Below, in pieces: positions 26,213 to 34,101 of a stretch of DNA of 64,000 nucleotides. A program made the translations under genes and the position numbers. Source of the stretch: Salegentibacter sp. R32. GTDB taxonomy: Bacteria > Bacteroidota > Bacteroidia > Flavobacteriales > Flavobacteriaceae. The notes below the pieces were generated by a model that saw nothing but the letters and a program-made list of their open reading frames with translations, was not told the origin of the DNA and made no database searches. Within the stretch, counting starts at the first letter, position 1. Each line of letters starts with the position of its first letter. The stretch lies in contig NZ_RXOM01000003.1 of the NCBI RefSeq assembly GCF_008692195.1, forward strand, positions 62,001-126,000, given 5' to 3'.

Positions 26213-26944
26213 ATGAAAACCATAGACTTCAACTGTGACTTAGCCGAAGGCGGCGCTTTTGATGCTGACTTGATGCCGCTCATTTCTTCCTGCAATATTG
26301 CCTGTGGCGGTCACTATGGAAATGAAGAAAGCATCACCACGGCGGTAAAACTTGCTCTAGTCAATCAAGTGAATATTGGCGCGCATCCTTCTTATCCTGA
26401 CCAAGAAAACTTCGGAAGGAAAGCCATGGATGTTTCCCTAGCGGAATTAAAAAGTACGCTTAAAAATCAAATTTTAGCCGTAAAAACAATCACCGAAAGG
26501 CTAGGGGGGAAGTTGCATCATGTAAAACCTCACGGAGCACTTTACAACGAAATTGCTAAAGACGAAGAAAAAGCAAAGTTAGTGATAGAAGTCGTGAAAG
26601 AAATTGATGAAAACCTGATATTATTTACTCCACCAAATTCGGTAATTGAGCGCTTGGCAAAATCAAAATTAACCACTTGGAAAGAAGGTTTCGCCGACCG
26701 TAATTATGAAGCTGATTTTAGTCTGATTTCCCGTTTAAAAAGCAATGCTGTTTTACACGAAAAAGAGGCTGTTTTTAAGCACGTTTTTTTAATGATTTCT
26801 GAAGAAAAAATACAAGTTAAAAATGGCACTTTTTTAGAAGCAAATTTCGATACCATTTGCCTCCATAGCGACACTCAAAATTCCGTAGAAATTTTAAGCT
26901 ATTTACGAAAAAAATTGGAAGCCGAAAATATTAAAATACGATAG
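26213..26944 (+). CDS. pxpA: 5-oxoprolinase subunit PxpA (LamB/YcsF family)
   Basis: Subunit A of the ATP-dependent prokaryotic 5-oxoprolinase, which hydrolyses pyroglutamate to glutamate. The family N terminus is present as DFNCDLAEGGAFDADLMPLISSCNIACGGH. NIGAHPSYPDQENFGRK and HVKPHGALYNE are also conserved, carrying the His/Asp metal-site residues. 243 residues is normal. First gene of a compact operon with pxpB (3-base gap) and pxpC. Confidence 0.96.
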   Translation: MKTIDFNCDLAEGGAFDADLMPLISSCNIACGGHYGNEESITTAVKLALVNQVNIGAHPSYPDQENFGRKAMDVSLAELKSTLKNQILAVKTITERLGGKLHHVKPHGALYNEIAKDEEKAKLVIEVVKEIDENLILFTPPNSVIERLAKSKLTTWKEGFADRNYEADFSLISRLKSNAVLHEKEAVFKHVFLMISEEKIQVKNGTFLEANFDTICLHSDTQNSVEILSYLRKKLEAENIKIR

Positions 26945-26947
26945 CAC

Positions 26948-27682
26948 ATGAAGTTTGAAAAACCTACTATTCAACCCTTAGGAAAACAAGCCATATTACT
27001 TTCTTGGGAAGAAAATATTGACGAAAATTTACTGTATCACCTCCTTCAACTGAAAAAACACATTCAACACTACTATACTAAAGTAAAAGTTGAGGTGATT
27101 AACACATATAATTCATTATTAGTAAATTATGTGTCAACTATAAAAAATATTTATGGTGAAATTTCAGTCTTGGAAAAGCTGATGGATTCACCGCAAAAAG
27201 ATACAGCATTACAATTTTATCAATTCACCCTTCCGGTATGTTATGACCAAAAATTCGGATTGGATTTAGAAGAGTTGAGCAAGCAAAACCAATTGGGAAT
27301 TTCAGAAATTATTCAGTTACATACGCAGCCCAATTATACGATTTTTTTTACAGGTTTTTTACCAGGATTTTTATACCTCGGCGGACTCGATAAAAAGCTT
27401 CATATTTCCCGTAAAAAATCTCCCCGCTTAAAGGTCGAAAAAGGAGCGGTTGGAATCGGTGAAAAACAGACCGGAATTTACCCGCAAATTTCTGCCGGCG
27501 GATGGCAACTTATTGGCAATTGTCCGGTTCCTATTTTCGATGTCAATCAGGAAAAACCTTCCCCTTTTCAAGCCGGTGATAAATTAAAATTTGAAGCGGT
27601 AAATTTAGAGGATTATGAAACCATTCAGCAAGAAGTAAAACAAGGAACTTATCAATTAAAAAAAGAAATGTATGAGCATTAA
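26948..27682 (+). CDS. pxpB: 5-oxoprolinase subunit PxpB (KipI/allophanate hydrolase subunit 1 family)
   Basis: Subunit B of 5-oxoprolinase; with PxpC it activates pyroglutamate using ATP. The C-terminal half has the family signature IFFTGFLPGFLYLGGLD, then SPRLKVEKGAVGIGEKQTGIYP and GGWQLIGNCP. In Bacillus the KipI paralogue inhibits the KinA kinase, but the neighbourhood here supports the enzyme role. 244 residues. It overlaps pxpC by 11 bases. Confidence 0.95.
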   Translation: MKFEKPTIQPLGKQAILLSWEENIDENLLYHLLQLKKHIQHYYTKVKVEVINTYNSLLVNYVSTIKNIYGEISVLEKLMDSPQKDTALQFYQFTLPVCYDQKFGLDLEELSKQNQLGISEIIQLHTQPNYTIFFTGFLPGFLYLGGLDKKLHISRKKSPRLKVEKGAVGIGEKQTGIYPQISAGGWQLIGNCPVPIFDVNQEKPSPFQAGDKLKFEAVNLEDYETIQQEVKQGTYQLKKEMYEH

Positions 27683-28526
27683 AGTCACAAAACCCGGATT
27701 ATTGACGAGTATTCAGGATTTTGGTAGAACAGGATATGCGCAATACGGAGTTCCGCAAAGTGGCGTCATGGATAGATACGCCGCTAAAATTGCCAATTTA
27801 CTGGTCGGCAATACCGAATATGAAGCCGTCATGGAAATTACGCTGATGGGACCAAGCTTAGAATTTCAAGAAGAAATGTTGGTGGCTTTGGTAGGTTTAG
27901 AAGCTGCAGTTACGTTAAACGATGAAAAAATAAGGCTTTTAAAGCCGTTAGAGGTAAATGATGGAGATGTACTTCAAATAAAACAAGTAACTAAAGGAAC
28001 AAGGCTCTATTTAGCCGTAAAGGGCGGATTTCTTACGGAAGAGAAATTAGAAAGCCGAAGTATGTACGAACCGATTACCCGTTCAGGTCAGTTGAAAAAA
28101 GTGGATGAATTGAAAGTTGCTGAATATAAAGTGGCGAAAGCAAAAGCTTTTGCTCATATTAAATTTGAAGCTGAAAAATACGAACCTTCACAATTGGAAG
28201 TGTTTCCGGGACCTGAATTTAATAATCTACCAGAAGAATTGAAAGGCGAATTATTAACAAAGAAATTCAGTGTTTCTAAGGACAATAGCCGGATGGCGTA
28301 TCAATTAGAAGAAAAACTTGAAAATGAGCTTCAACCCATATTAACGCAGCCCGTATTGCCGGGAACGGTTCAGTTTACCCCGGCTGGGAATTTAATAATC
28401 CTTATGCGTGATGCCCAAACAACAGGCGGTTATCCCCGGATTTTTCAACTTACCGAAGAAAGTATCAATCTACTGGTACAGAAAAAACAAGGTGATTCGG
28501 TTGAATTTCAATTAAAAGAGTATTAA
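27672..28526 (+). CDS. pxpC: 5-oxoprolinase subunit PxpC (allophanate hydrolase subunit 2 family)
   Basis: Third subunit of 5-oxoprolinase, 284 residues. Family motifs are KPGLLTSIQDFGRTGYAQYGVP, GVMDRYAAKIANLLVGN, and TQPVLPGTVQFTPAGNLIILMRDAQTTGGYPR near the C terminus. It completes the pxpABC operon. Unlike many bacterial clusters there is no NRAMP-type transporter gene nearby. Confidence 0.95.
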   Translation: MSIKVTKPGLLTSIQDFGRTGYAQYGVPQSGVMDRYAAKIANLLVGNTEYEAVMEITLMGPSLEFQEEMLVALVGLEAAVTLNDEKIRLLKPLEVNDGDVLQIKQVTKGTRLYLAVKGGFLTEEKLESRSMYEPITRSGQLKKVDELKVAEYKVAKAKAFAHIKFEAEKYEPSQLEVFPGPEFNNLPEELKGELLTKKFSVSKDNSRMAYQLEEKLENELQPILTQPVLPGTVQFTPAGNLIILMRDAQTTGGYPRIFQLTEESINLLVQKKQGDSVEFQLKEY

Positions 28527-28629
28527 AAGTAATTTTGACTTGGAAGTGATGTTATACTTTATTATTCACTTATAGATTGAAAGGTTAATGGAAAACGCTC
28601 AAAAGACTTGACTTGATTTAAAAGAATAA

Positions 28630-28815
28630 TTATTTGCTAGTGTAAGTAGTGGTAGGAAGTATTTTTTCAGGCTCAATTTCTATGATCTTACCTTCCTTAG
28701 CAATAATTAACGGACTCTTTTTATATTTTTTAAATTCTACTAATTTTTGATAAGATTTTTCAAGTCCACTAATTATTTTTTTTCTCTTGTCTATTATTTC
28801 TTTGTTTTTATCCAT
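28630..28815 (-). CDS. Small protein coupled to a zeta-toxin-like kinase (candidate partner)
   Basis: A 61-residue Lys-rich protein starting MDKNKEIIDKRKKIISGLEK, predicted helical in its first half and strand-rich in its second (SPLIIAKEGKIIEIEPEKI). The start codon lies eight bases inside the upstream zeta-like gene, so translation is coupled. It has no recognised domain. The gene order kinase then small protein would be opposite to the classic epsilon-zeta order. An antitoxin or accessory role is inference from context. Confidence 0.7.
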   Translation of the reverse strand: MDKNKEIIDKRKKIISGLEKSYQKLVEFKKYKKSPLIIAKEGKIIEIEPEKILPTTTYTSK

Positions 28816-29380
28816 GGTAAGTTTCTTTTAATTGATTCCAAATTTTCAAGTTCAGAATATCTTCGTCTTCTTTAGCACCAGCTGCAATAATTTGGTAGGG
28901 TTCGCCTGAATTATCAATAAACATCCAATCATCTACCAATTCTTTAAAGATAGTGAAAAAATTTTTCAATCCATTTTCATATCTTCTCCTAATTACATTT
29001 TCCGGGATATGATGTCCACCTTCTTTTACTCTTGTTTCCACACGTTTTACGGCAAGGTTTTGAGAACTGAGCCAAAAGAAAAGTAAGGTTACTGAAAAAC
29101 CATTATTTTGGGCTTTGGTAACAAAATTCTTATAGCTCTTTGTAGCTAAAGTTGTTTCGAAAGCAAAATCTTGTTCAGAATGAATTAAACTTTTTATCTT
29201 TTGTAGCATTAATCTTCCTGCCTGAATTCCTGCTCTTTCTGGTTTGAATGGAGATAATCCTTTAGCGATTTCATCAGCATTTACAAATTCGTCACATTCT
29301 AAAATATCAGGTAAAATTATATATGAGGCAGTTGTTTTTCCTGCGCCATTACATCCCGCGATGATATATAGTTTTTTCAT
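28808..29380 (-). CDS. Zeta-toxin-family P-loop kinase
   Basis: A 190-residue P-loop protein. Walker A is GCNGAGKTT at residues 9-17; NADEIAKGLSPF and the FAFETTLATK segment match the zeta/PezT fold. RVEGGHHIP-like sequence (RVETRVKEGGHHIPENVIRRRY) supplies the Arg/His residues typical of the chromosomal 'AAA family ATPase/zeta toxin' group. Zeta toxins phosphorylate UDP-N-acetylglucosamine, but members of this chromosomal group are mostly uncharacterised. It forms a two-gene unit with the small overlapping gene downstream and no epsilon-type antitoxin lies upstream. Confidence 0.85.
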   Translation of the reverse strand: MKKLYIIAGCNGAGKTTASYIILPDILECDEFVNADEIAKGLSPFKPERAGIQAGRLMLQKIKSLIHSEQDFAFETTLATKSYKNFVTKAQNNGFSVTLLFFWLSSQNLAVKRVETRVKEGGHHIPENVIRRRYENGLKNFFTIFKELVDDWMFIDNSGEPYQIIAAGAKEDEDILNLKIWNQLKETYHG

Positions 29381-29462
29381 TTAGTAAAGTTCATAGCAAA
29401 TATAATTTAAAAATTAACTTTGTACTTGTAACTGAATATTACAAATAAACAATCATTATCCT

Positions 29463-30137
29463 ATGAAATTTCGTTTGTTTATCATTTTAGCTCTAATAAT
29501 CACTATGGCAAAAGCACAACAAAAAGATTGGGCAAATTTGAGATTTTATGCAAAAGAGAATAAAGCTTTAAGTGAGCAAATTCCTATGAGTGACCACGTA
29601 GTGTTTATGGGAAATTCCATTACCCAATTCTGGAAAGACCTGCGGCCGGAGTTTTTTAGTGAAAACCTTTATCTTGACCGGGGAATTAGCGGACAAACCA
29701 CTCCACAAATGCTGTTACGTTTTCGACAAGATGTGATAGATTTACAGCCCAAAGCAGTCGTGATTTTAGCCGGAATTAATGACATTGCTGAAAATACCGG
29801 ACCGACCACGATAGAAACCATTTTTGGAAATATCGTTTCGATGGTCGAATTAGCTCAGGCTAACGATATTGAGGTGATTTTATGTTCGGTATTGCCGGCA
29901 GGAGCATTTCCTTGGAATCCAAACATTAATCCGAAAGAAAAAATCATTCAGTTAAATGATTTACTTTCTTCGTATGCTAAAAAACATCAGCTTCCTTATG
30001 TGAATTACTATGAAGCGATGGTGATGAAGGATAAATCACTCAATGCTAATTATGCTGAAGATGGCGTCCATCCCAATAAAAAAGGCTATGCCGTGATGGA
30101 ACCTTTGGTAGAAAAAGCCATCCAGCAATTGAAATAA
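29463..30137 (+). CDS. SGNH/GDSL-type hydrolase
   Basis: Exported esterase/lipase-like hydrolase of 224 residues. Signal peptide residues 1-18 end MAKAQ. The SGNH blocks are HVVFMGNSITQFW (nucleophile Ser52), DRGISGQTTPQML (oxyanion Gly), ILAGINDI (Asn) and DGVHPNKKGY (Asp/His of the triad). It is closest in pattern to the platelet-activating-factor acetylhydrolase IB-type group, which deacylates sugars or lipids. TAACTTTG at 29415-29422 may be its -7 element. It converges with the pseudouridine synthase gene, with no spacer between the two stops. Confidence 0.92.
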   Translation: MKFRLFIILALIITMAKAQQKDWANLRFYAKENKALSEQIPMSDHVVFMGNSITQFWKDLRPEFFSENLYLDRGISGQTTPQMLLRFRQDVIDLQPKAVVILAGINDIAENTGPTTIETIFGNIVSMVELAQANDIEVILCSVLPAGAFPWNPNINPKEKIIQLNDLLSSYAKKHQLPYVNYYEAMVMKDKSLNANYAEDGVHPNKKGYAVMEPLVEKAIQQLK

Positions 30138-30833
30138 TTACTCACAAGCTTTCCAAAGCGGTTCATCCGGTAATGGAGCTACAAAAGTGATTTCCTCTTT
30201 TTGTACAGGATGTACCAAACTGAGCTTTCTGGCATGTAAATGAATGCTAGCATCTTTGTTACTTCTATCAAAACCATATTTTAGATCACCTTTGATGGGA
30301 CAACCAATAGCTGAAAGTTGGCTACGAATTTGGTGATGCCTCCCGGTTTCTAAATCAATTTCCAATAAGAAGTAATTGTCCAATTTTTTAATAACTTCAT
30401 AATAAAGAATCGCCTTTTTACTATCAGGGACTTCGTTTTTATGAGCATAAGATTTATTTTGTTTCGGGTTGCGTTTTAAGTAATGAACCAAGGTATCTTT
30501 TTGTTTGGGTGGTTCATTCTTCACTAATGCCCAATAAGTTTTAGCGGTTTTCTTTTCTGAAAATAATTTGTTAAGCCGTGGTAAGGCTTTTGAAGTTTTA
30601 GAAAATAAAATAATCCCGGTAGTGGGTCGGTCTAAGCGATGAACAACTCCCAAATAAACATTTCCCGGTTTATTATATTTTTCTTTTAAAAAGGTTTTAA
30701 CGACTTCACTCAGAGGTTTATCTCCGGTTTTATCGCCTTGAACAATATCGCCTGCACGTTTATTTACCACGATTAAATGATTGTCTTCGTAAATAACGTT
30801 CAGGTTGTCTTTATGAGAATGTTCTTTTTTCAC
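30138..30833 (-). CDS. RluA-family pseudouridine synthase
   Basis: rRNA or tRNA pseudouridine synthase of 231 residues with no S4 domain. The catalytic motif is VHRLDRPTTGIILFSKTSKA, with the active Asp in HRLDR. Other family motifs are NVIYEDNHLIVVNKRAGDIVQGD, LETGRHHQIRSQLSAIGCPI and IHLHARKL. The exact target uridine cannot be read from the sequence. It is the last gene of a minus-strand run that starts with panB. Confidence 0.93.
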   Translation of the reverse strand: MKKEHSHKDNLNVIYEDNHLIVVNKRAGDIVQGDKTGDKPLSEVVKTFLKEKYNKPGNVYLGVVHRLDRPTTGIILFSKTSKALPRLNKLFSEKKTAKTYWALVKNEPPKQKDTLVHYLKRNPKQNKSYAHKNEVPDSKKAILYYEVIKKLDNYFLLEIDLETGRHHQIRSQLSAIGCPIKGDLKYGFDRSNKDASIHLHARKLSLVHPVQKEEITFVAPLPDEPLWKACE

Positions 30834-30918
30834 TTCAGCTTTTAATTTTCAAATGTAAGCGGAATTTCTGAATCGGCACAAGTGAGTTGTTTACAGTTTT
30901 TAGAAGCTTCCTTCCGAG

Positions 30919-31269
30919 TTATTCAAACTTATTTTTAATTGCTTTCTCAGTTTTCCAGAAAATTATAATTATTGGTACTAAAAGTACAAAAACTACCAAT
31001 ACCGATTGTGTGGAAGAACTCCAGTTAGGGAAGCCTATTCCTATTAATGAAAATAAAGCCAGTCCCACGCCGCATTTCCACATGAGTTTGGCAGAATATA
31101 GTTGAGAAAAATCCCAATGTTCTTGAGACTTCATCGAGCTGGGCGTACGATATCCGTACAAGGAATTGATTTTTTTAGGAGGAAAGTAGCGCATGAGTAA
31201 ACCAACCGCAATAAAAACAAGCCCGCAAAGAAATAAAGGAATCGTGAAAGGATTTTCTAAATTTTCCAT
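30919..31269 (-). CDS. SdpI family membrane protein
   Basis: A 116-residue protein with three TM segments. The diagnostic SdpI motif is visible as KKINSLYGYRTPSSMKSQEHWDFSQLYSAK. SdpI is an immunity protein and signal receptor for the SDP toxin in Bacillus, but most family members in Bacteroidota have no known toxin partner, and none is nearby here. Its start codon shares one base with the stop of the upstream cupin gene. Confidence 0.9.
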   Translation of the reverse strand: MENLENPFTIPLFLCGLVFIAVGLLMRYFPPKKINSLYGYRTPSSMKSQEHWDFSQLYSAKLMWKCGVGLALFSLIGIGFPNWSSSTQSVLVVFVLLVPIIIIFWKTEKAIKNKFE

Positions 31270-31775
31270 TAGTGGTGGGTTAATTTGGTGATGAGGTCTT
31301 GATGCTGCGGAAATTTATTAATGAGTTCTTCTCGAGTTGGAAGGGTAAAATCCTTAAAATCAAATCCTGGAGCAACGGTGCAACCTACTAAAGCGTAACT
31401 TTTAAGTTGAATAACTTTAGCGGCAAACCAATAGTTTTTAGGAACCACAAATTGTGGCACTTCACCATTTTCAATAGCATTCCCAATCCTCACTTCAGAA
31501 AGCTTTCCTTCTTCAGAAATCATCCATAATTGAATGGTTTCACCTTTATAAAAATGCCAAATTTCCTCTTGATTAATTTTATGAAAAGCAGAAAATGTTT
31601 CAGAAGTCAGTAAAAAATAAATACAGGTAGAATAATTTCGATCTCCTTCAAAAACATCAGGAAGTTGACTTTCTAAGATTTTACCTTCACTTCGATAGGT
31701 TTCTTTAAAATATCCACCTTCCGGATGTGGTTCTAGCTCTAGTTTTTTAATGATGGATTCAGCAGCTTCTAGCAT
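31269..31775 (-). CDS. Cupin domain protein, DUF985 family
   Basis: A 168-residue small cupin. Family markers are LELEPHPEGGYFKETYRSEG at the N terminus, SAFHKINQEEIWHFYKGE (metal-type His) in the first cupin motif, and ALVGCTVAPGFDFKDFTL at the end. Function unknown; DUF985 proteins are often described as predicted sugar-binding or epimerase-like cupins. It overlaps the disrupted thioesterase gene by one base, so it was once translated in coupled fashion. Confidence 0.92.
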   Translation of the reverse strand: MLEAAESIIKKLELEPHPEGGYFKETYRSEGKILESQLPDVFEGDRNYSTCIYFLLTSETFSAFHKINQEEIWHFYKGETIQLWMISEEGKLSEVRIGNAIENGEVPQFVVPKNYWFAAKVIQLKSYALVGCTVAPGFDFKDFTLPTREELINKFPQHQDLITKLTHH

Positions 31776-32157
31776 TATAAAATTTTAATTGGATTTTTAT
31801 TTTCGTCTATGGCAACAAAAGTAAATTCACCTGAAACAGCTTTTTCCCTGTTTTCAGAATACATTTCTTCCACAAAAATATCTACTCGTACTTTTAAACT
31901 GGTGCTACCTAAATAAGTTTTTTACCACTCAGTTCTATGATTGTTCCTGCAGGAATGGGCTTTTTAAAATCTATTTTATCACTACTTACCGTTACCATTT
32001 GTTGTCGGCTAAAACGGGTGGCGGTAATAAAAGCGGTTTCATCCATTAATTGCATGGCTGTGCCCCCAAATAAAGTATCGTAGTGATTGGTAGTATTTGG
32101 GAAAACCGCTTTAAATATGGTGGTTTTAGAATTTTCAATTCGTTGTTCTTGGTTCAT
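31775..32157 (-). pseudogene. Acyl-CoA thioesterase (hotdog fold), frameshifted
   Basis: The first open part (32157-31909) encodes MNQEQRIENSKTTIFKAVFP and the hotdog motif GGTAMQLMDETAFITATR, then stops after IELSGKKLI. The rest of the protein is intact in another frame down to 31775: YLGSTSLKVRVDIFVEEMYS, then FTFVAIDENKNPIKIL. Adding one A to the six-A run at about 31918-31923 (minus strand) restores GKKTYLGSTSL and a 127-residue thioesterase. Either a real -1 frameshift, slippage at the A run, or a sequencing error. Family: YciA-like medium/long-chain acyl-CoA thioesterase. The start overlaps the PAS gene stop by four bases. Confidence 0.85.
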
Positions 32158-32717
32158 CTTACTTGTTTTTCAAGTGCTAAAAAATGAGTGGTTTTTTCAG
32201 TATATAAAGGAAAAACATTTAGTTCACACTTGTAAAGGGTATTATCTTTTTTATAATTAATAATAGTTTCGGTAAAGTTTCTATTGCTCAAGATATTTTT
32301 TCGTATTCGTTTTTTTGTTACTGCTGAAGTTTTTTCACCTTGTAAGAAATCTGGAGATCTATGAAGCACAAATTTTTTGTCGTAGCCGGTCATCTCTTTA
32401 AACCCATTAGAAACCCAAACAATTTCTTTTTTTAAATTGGTGATGACCAAGGCTTCAAAATCATAAGTTGAAAAAATCTGGTTGAAGTTATTTTGAAACT
32501 GAAATTTGGCAATGAATTTTTGAAAAGCTTCAATTTCCCTCGCTTTTTTGATGGCAAAAAGACGTTTGTGGGAACAATCACTGAAAATATCCCAGCTAAG
32601 CAGTGGAGTAATGGTAGGAGAATTTTCTATCTTCGGTGCCAGTTGCTGATAATCTTCTAAAGAAAGTGAAGAAAAATAAAGGTCTAAGCCCGTCATTTTA
32701 CCTAAATTATTTTTCAT
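32154..32717 (-). CDS. LOV-like PAS domain protein lacking the flavin-binding cysteine
   Basis: A 187-residue protein. The first 85 residues are helical and unrecognised. Residues about 88-185 form a PAS domain (EALVITNLKKEIVWVSNGFKEMTGY). The segment HRSPDFLQGEKTS aligns with the LOV signature GxNCRFLQ, but Pro sits where the photoactive Cys should be. It is followed by the usual NYKKDNTLYKCELNVFPLY. There is no output domain, so it may be a small sensor or adaptor. It lies four bases downstream of panB and overlaps the thioesterase gene. Confidence 0.8.
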   Translation of the reverse strand: MKNNLGKMTGLDLYFSSLSLEDYQQLAPKIENSPTITPLLSWDIFSDCSHKRLFAIKKAREIEAFQKFIAKFQFQNNFNQIFSTYDFEALVITNLKKEIVWVSNGFKEMTGYDKKFVLHRSPDFLQGEKTSAVTKKRIRKNILSNRNFTETIINYKKDNTLYKCELNVFPLYTEKTTHFLALEKQVR

Positions 32718-32720
32718 ACC

Positions 32721-33539
32721 TTAATACTGCTCATTTTCATTAGGAAAATCACCCGATTTCACATCTTTATGATACGCTTTAAACGCATTGGTCATTTCAG
32801 TATGTAAATCTAAATATCGACGTAAAAACCGCGGATTAAATTCGTGAGTCATTCCCAACATATCGTGAATTACCAATACTTGTCCGTCAACTCCATTGCC
32901 AGCACCAATACCAATCACGGGTATAGAAATACTCTCGGCGACTTCTTTGGCTAATTTGGCAGGAACTTTCTCTAATACCACTGCAAAACAGCCGATTCTT
33001 TCGAGCATTTTAGCATCGGCTTTTAGTTTTTCAGCTTCTTCTTCTTCTTTTGCTCTAACGGTGTACGTTCCAAATTTATAAATAGATTGTGGGGTTAAGC
33101 CTAAATGCCCCATCACGGGAATTCCCGCTTTTAGAATCCGTTTAATCGATTCTTTAATTTCTTTTCCGCCTTCCAGTTTTACCGCATGACCGCCACTTTC
33201 TTTCATAATTCTAATGGCAGAACGCAAGGCTTCTTTCGGGTCGCTTTGGTAACTTCCAAAAGGTAAATCTACCACCACCAGCGACCGGTTAATAGCTCTA
33301 ATTACCGAAGAAGCATGGTAAATCATTTGGTCAAGCGTAATGGGTAGAGTGGTTTCGTGACCGGCCATCGTATTGGCTGCAGAATCGCCCACTAAAATTA
33401 CATCAACACCGGCACCATCTACAATGCTGGCCATCGTGTAATCGTAAGCGGTAAGCATCGATATTTTTTCTTTGTTGGCTTTCATCTCTATCAACGATTT
33501 TACCGTAACCCTTTTATATTGTTTTTTTGCAGTTGACAT
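32721..33539 (-). CDS. panB: 3-methyl-2-oxobutanoate hydroxymethyltransferase
   Basis: First committed enzyme of pantothenate synthesis: transfers a hydroxymethyl group from methylene-THF to 2-oxoisovalerate. A 272-residue TIM barrel with [20 protein letters not shown], the metal-binding VGDSAANTM, and [34 protein letters not shown] is also conserved. The frame is open to 33659, but homology and a conventional ATG ([11 protein letters not shown]) place the start at 33539; the extra 40 residues would cross the divergent promoter region and overlap the next gene. Confidence 0.96.
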   Translation of the reverse strand: MSTAKKQYKRVTVKSLIEMKANKEKISMLTAYDYTMASIVDGAGVDVILVGDSAANTMAGHETTLPITLDQMIYHASSVIRAINRSLVVVDLPFGSYQSDPKEALRSAIRIMKESGGHAVKLEGGKEIKESIKRILKAGIPVMGHLGLTPQSIYKFGTYTVRAKEEEEAEKLKADAKMLERIGCFAVVLEKVPAKLAKEVAESISIPVIGIGAGNGVDGQVLVIHDMLGMTHEFNPRFLRRYLDLHTEMTNAFKAYHKDVKSGDFPNENEQY

Positions 33540-33602
33540 TTTCTTGTTTTTTGTTGAAGTAAAAGTACTAAATTCGTACACGAACGTCAAAACATTAACG
33601 AT

Positions 33603-34058
33603 ATGCGGTTTTTTTACTTTTTCCTTATATTTTCTATAGGTTTTATGGGATTTTCTCAATCAAAGGAAGATTCCGCAAAAGAAATGGTACAAGCGTTTTT
33701 TAAGGCTTTTCATGAGCAGGATAGTGTGAAGTTGAAAACTTATGCCTTTGAAGAAACTCAGTTAAAATCAATCGCTAAAAATGCAGAAGGAAAAATGGTA
33801 ATCCATACCGATACTTACGAAAAATTTGTGAACTCAATAACCAGTATTCCTGCAGAAGTTGAATTTGAAGAGCGATTAGGTTTATTGGAAGCTCAAACCG
33901 ATGGTTATTTGGCCAATGTTTGGATGCCTTATGAGTTTTATTTGAATGGGGAATTGAGTCATTGTGGCGTGAATAACTTTCAATTGATGAACACCGATGA
34001 AGGATGGAAAATTATTTCTATTGTCGATACCCGAAAAAAACAAGCTTGTAAAGACTAA
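33603..34058 (+). CDS. Exported NTF2-like protein
   Basis: A 151-residue exported protein. Signal peptide [17 protein letters not shown] (residues 1-19). The mature part has the SnoaL/NTF2-like pattern ([20 protein letters not shown]; then [12 protein letters not shown] near the end), as in DUF4440-type 'nuclear transport factor 2 family' proteins. Function unknown. It is divergent from panB. Confidence 0.82.
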   Translation: MRFFYFFLIFSIGFMGFSQSKEDSAKEMVQAFFKAFHEQDSVKLKTYAFEETQLKSIAKNAEGKMVIHTDTYEKFVNSITSIPAEVEFEERLGLLEAQTDGYLANVWMPYEFYLNGELSHCGVNNFQLMNTDEGWKIISIVDTRKKQACKD

Positions 34059-34101
34059 TTTGCGTTTAACTTTTTAAATTCGTCATCAAAACTAAACTAT
34101 C

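Noticed and set aside
28808-29380. Classic epsilon-zeta toxin-antitoxin module
   Set aside because: No epsilon-type gene precedes the kinase; the small overlapping gene follows it and shows no resemblance to epsilon or PezA.
33540-33659. 40-residue N-terminal extension of panB
   Set aside because: Basic, non-conserved sequence overlapping the divergent promoter region and the start of the NTF2-like gene; a normal ATG exists at 33539.
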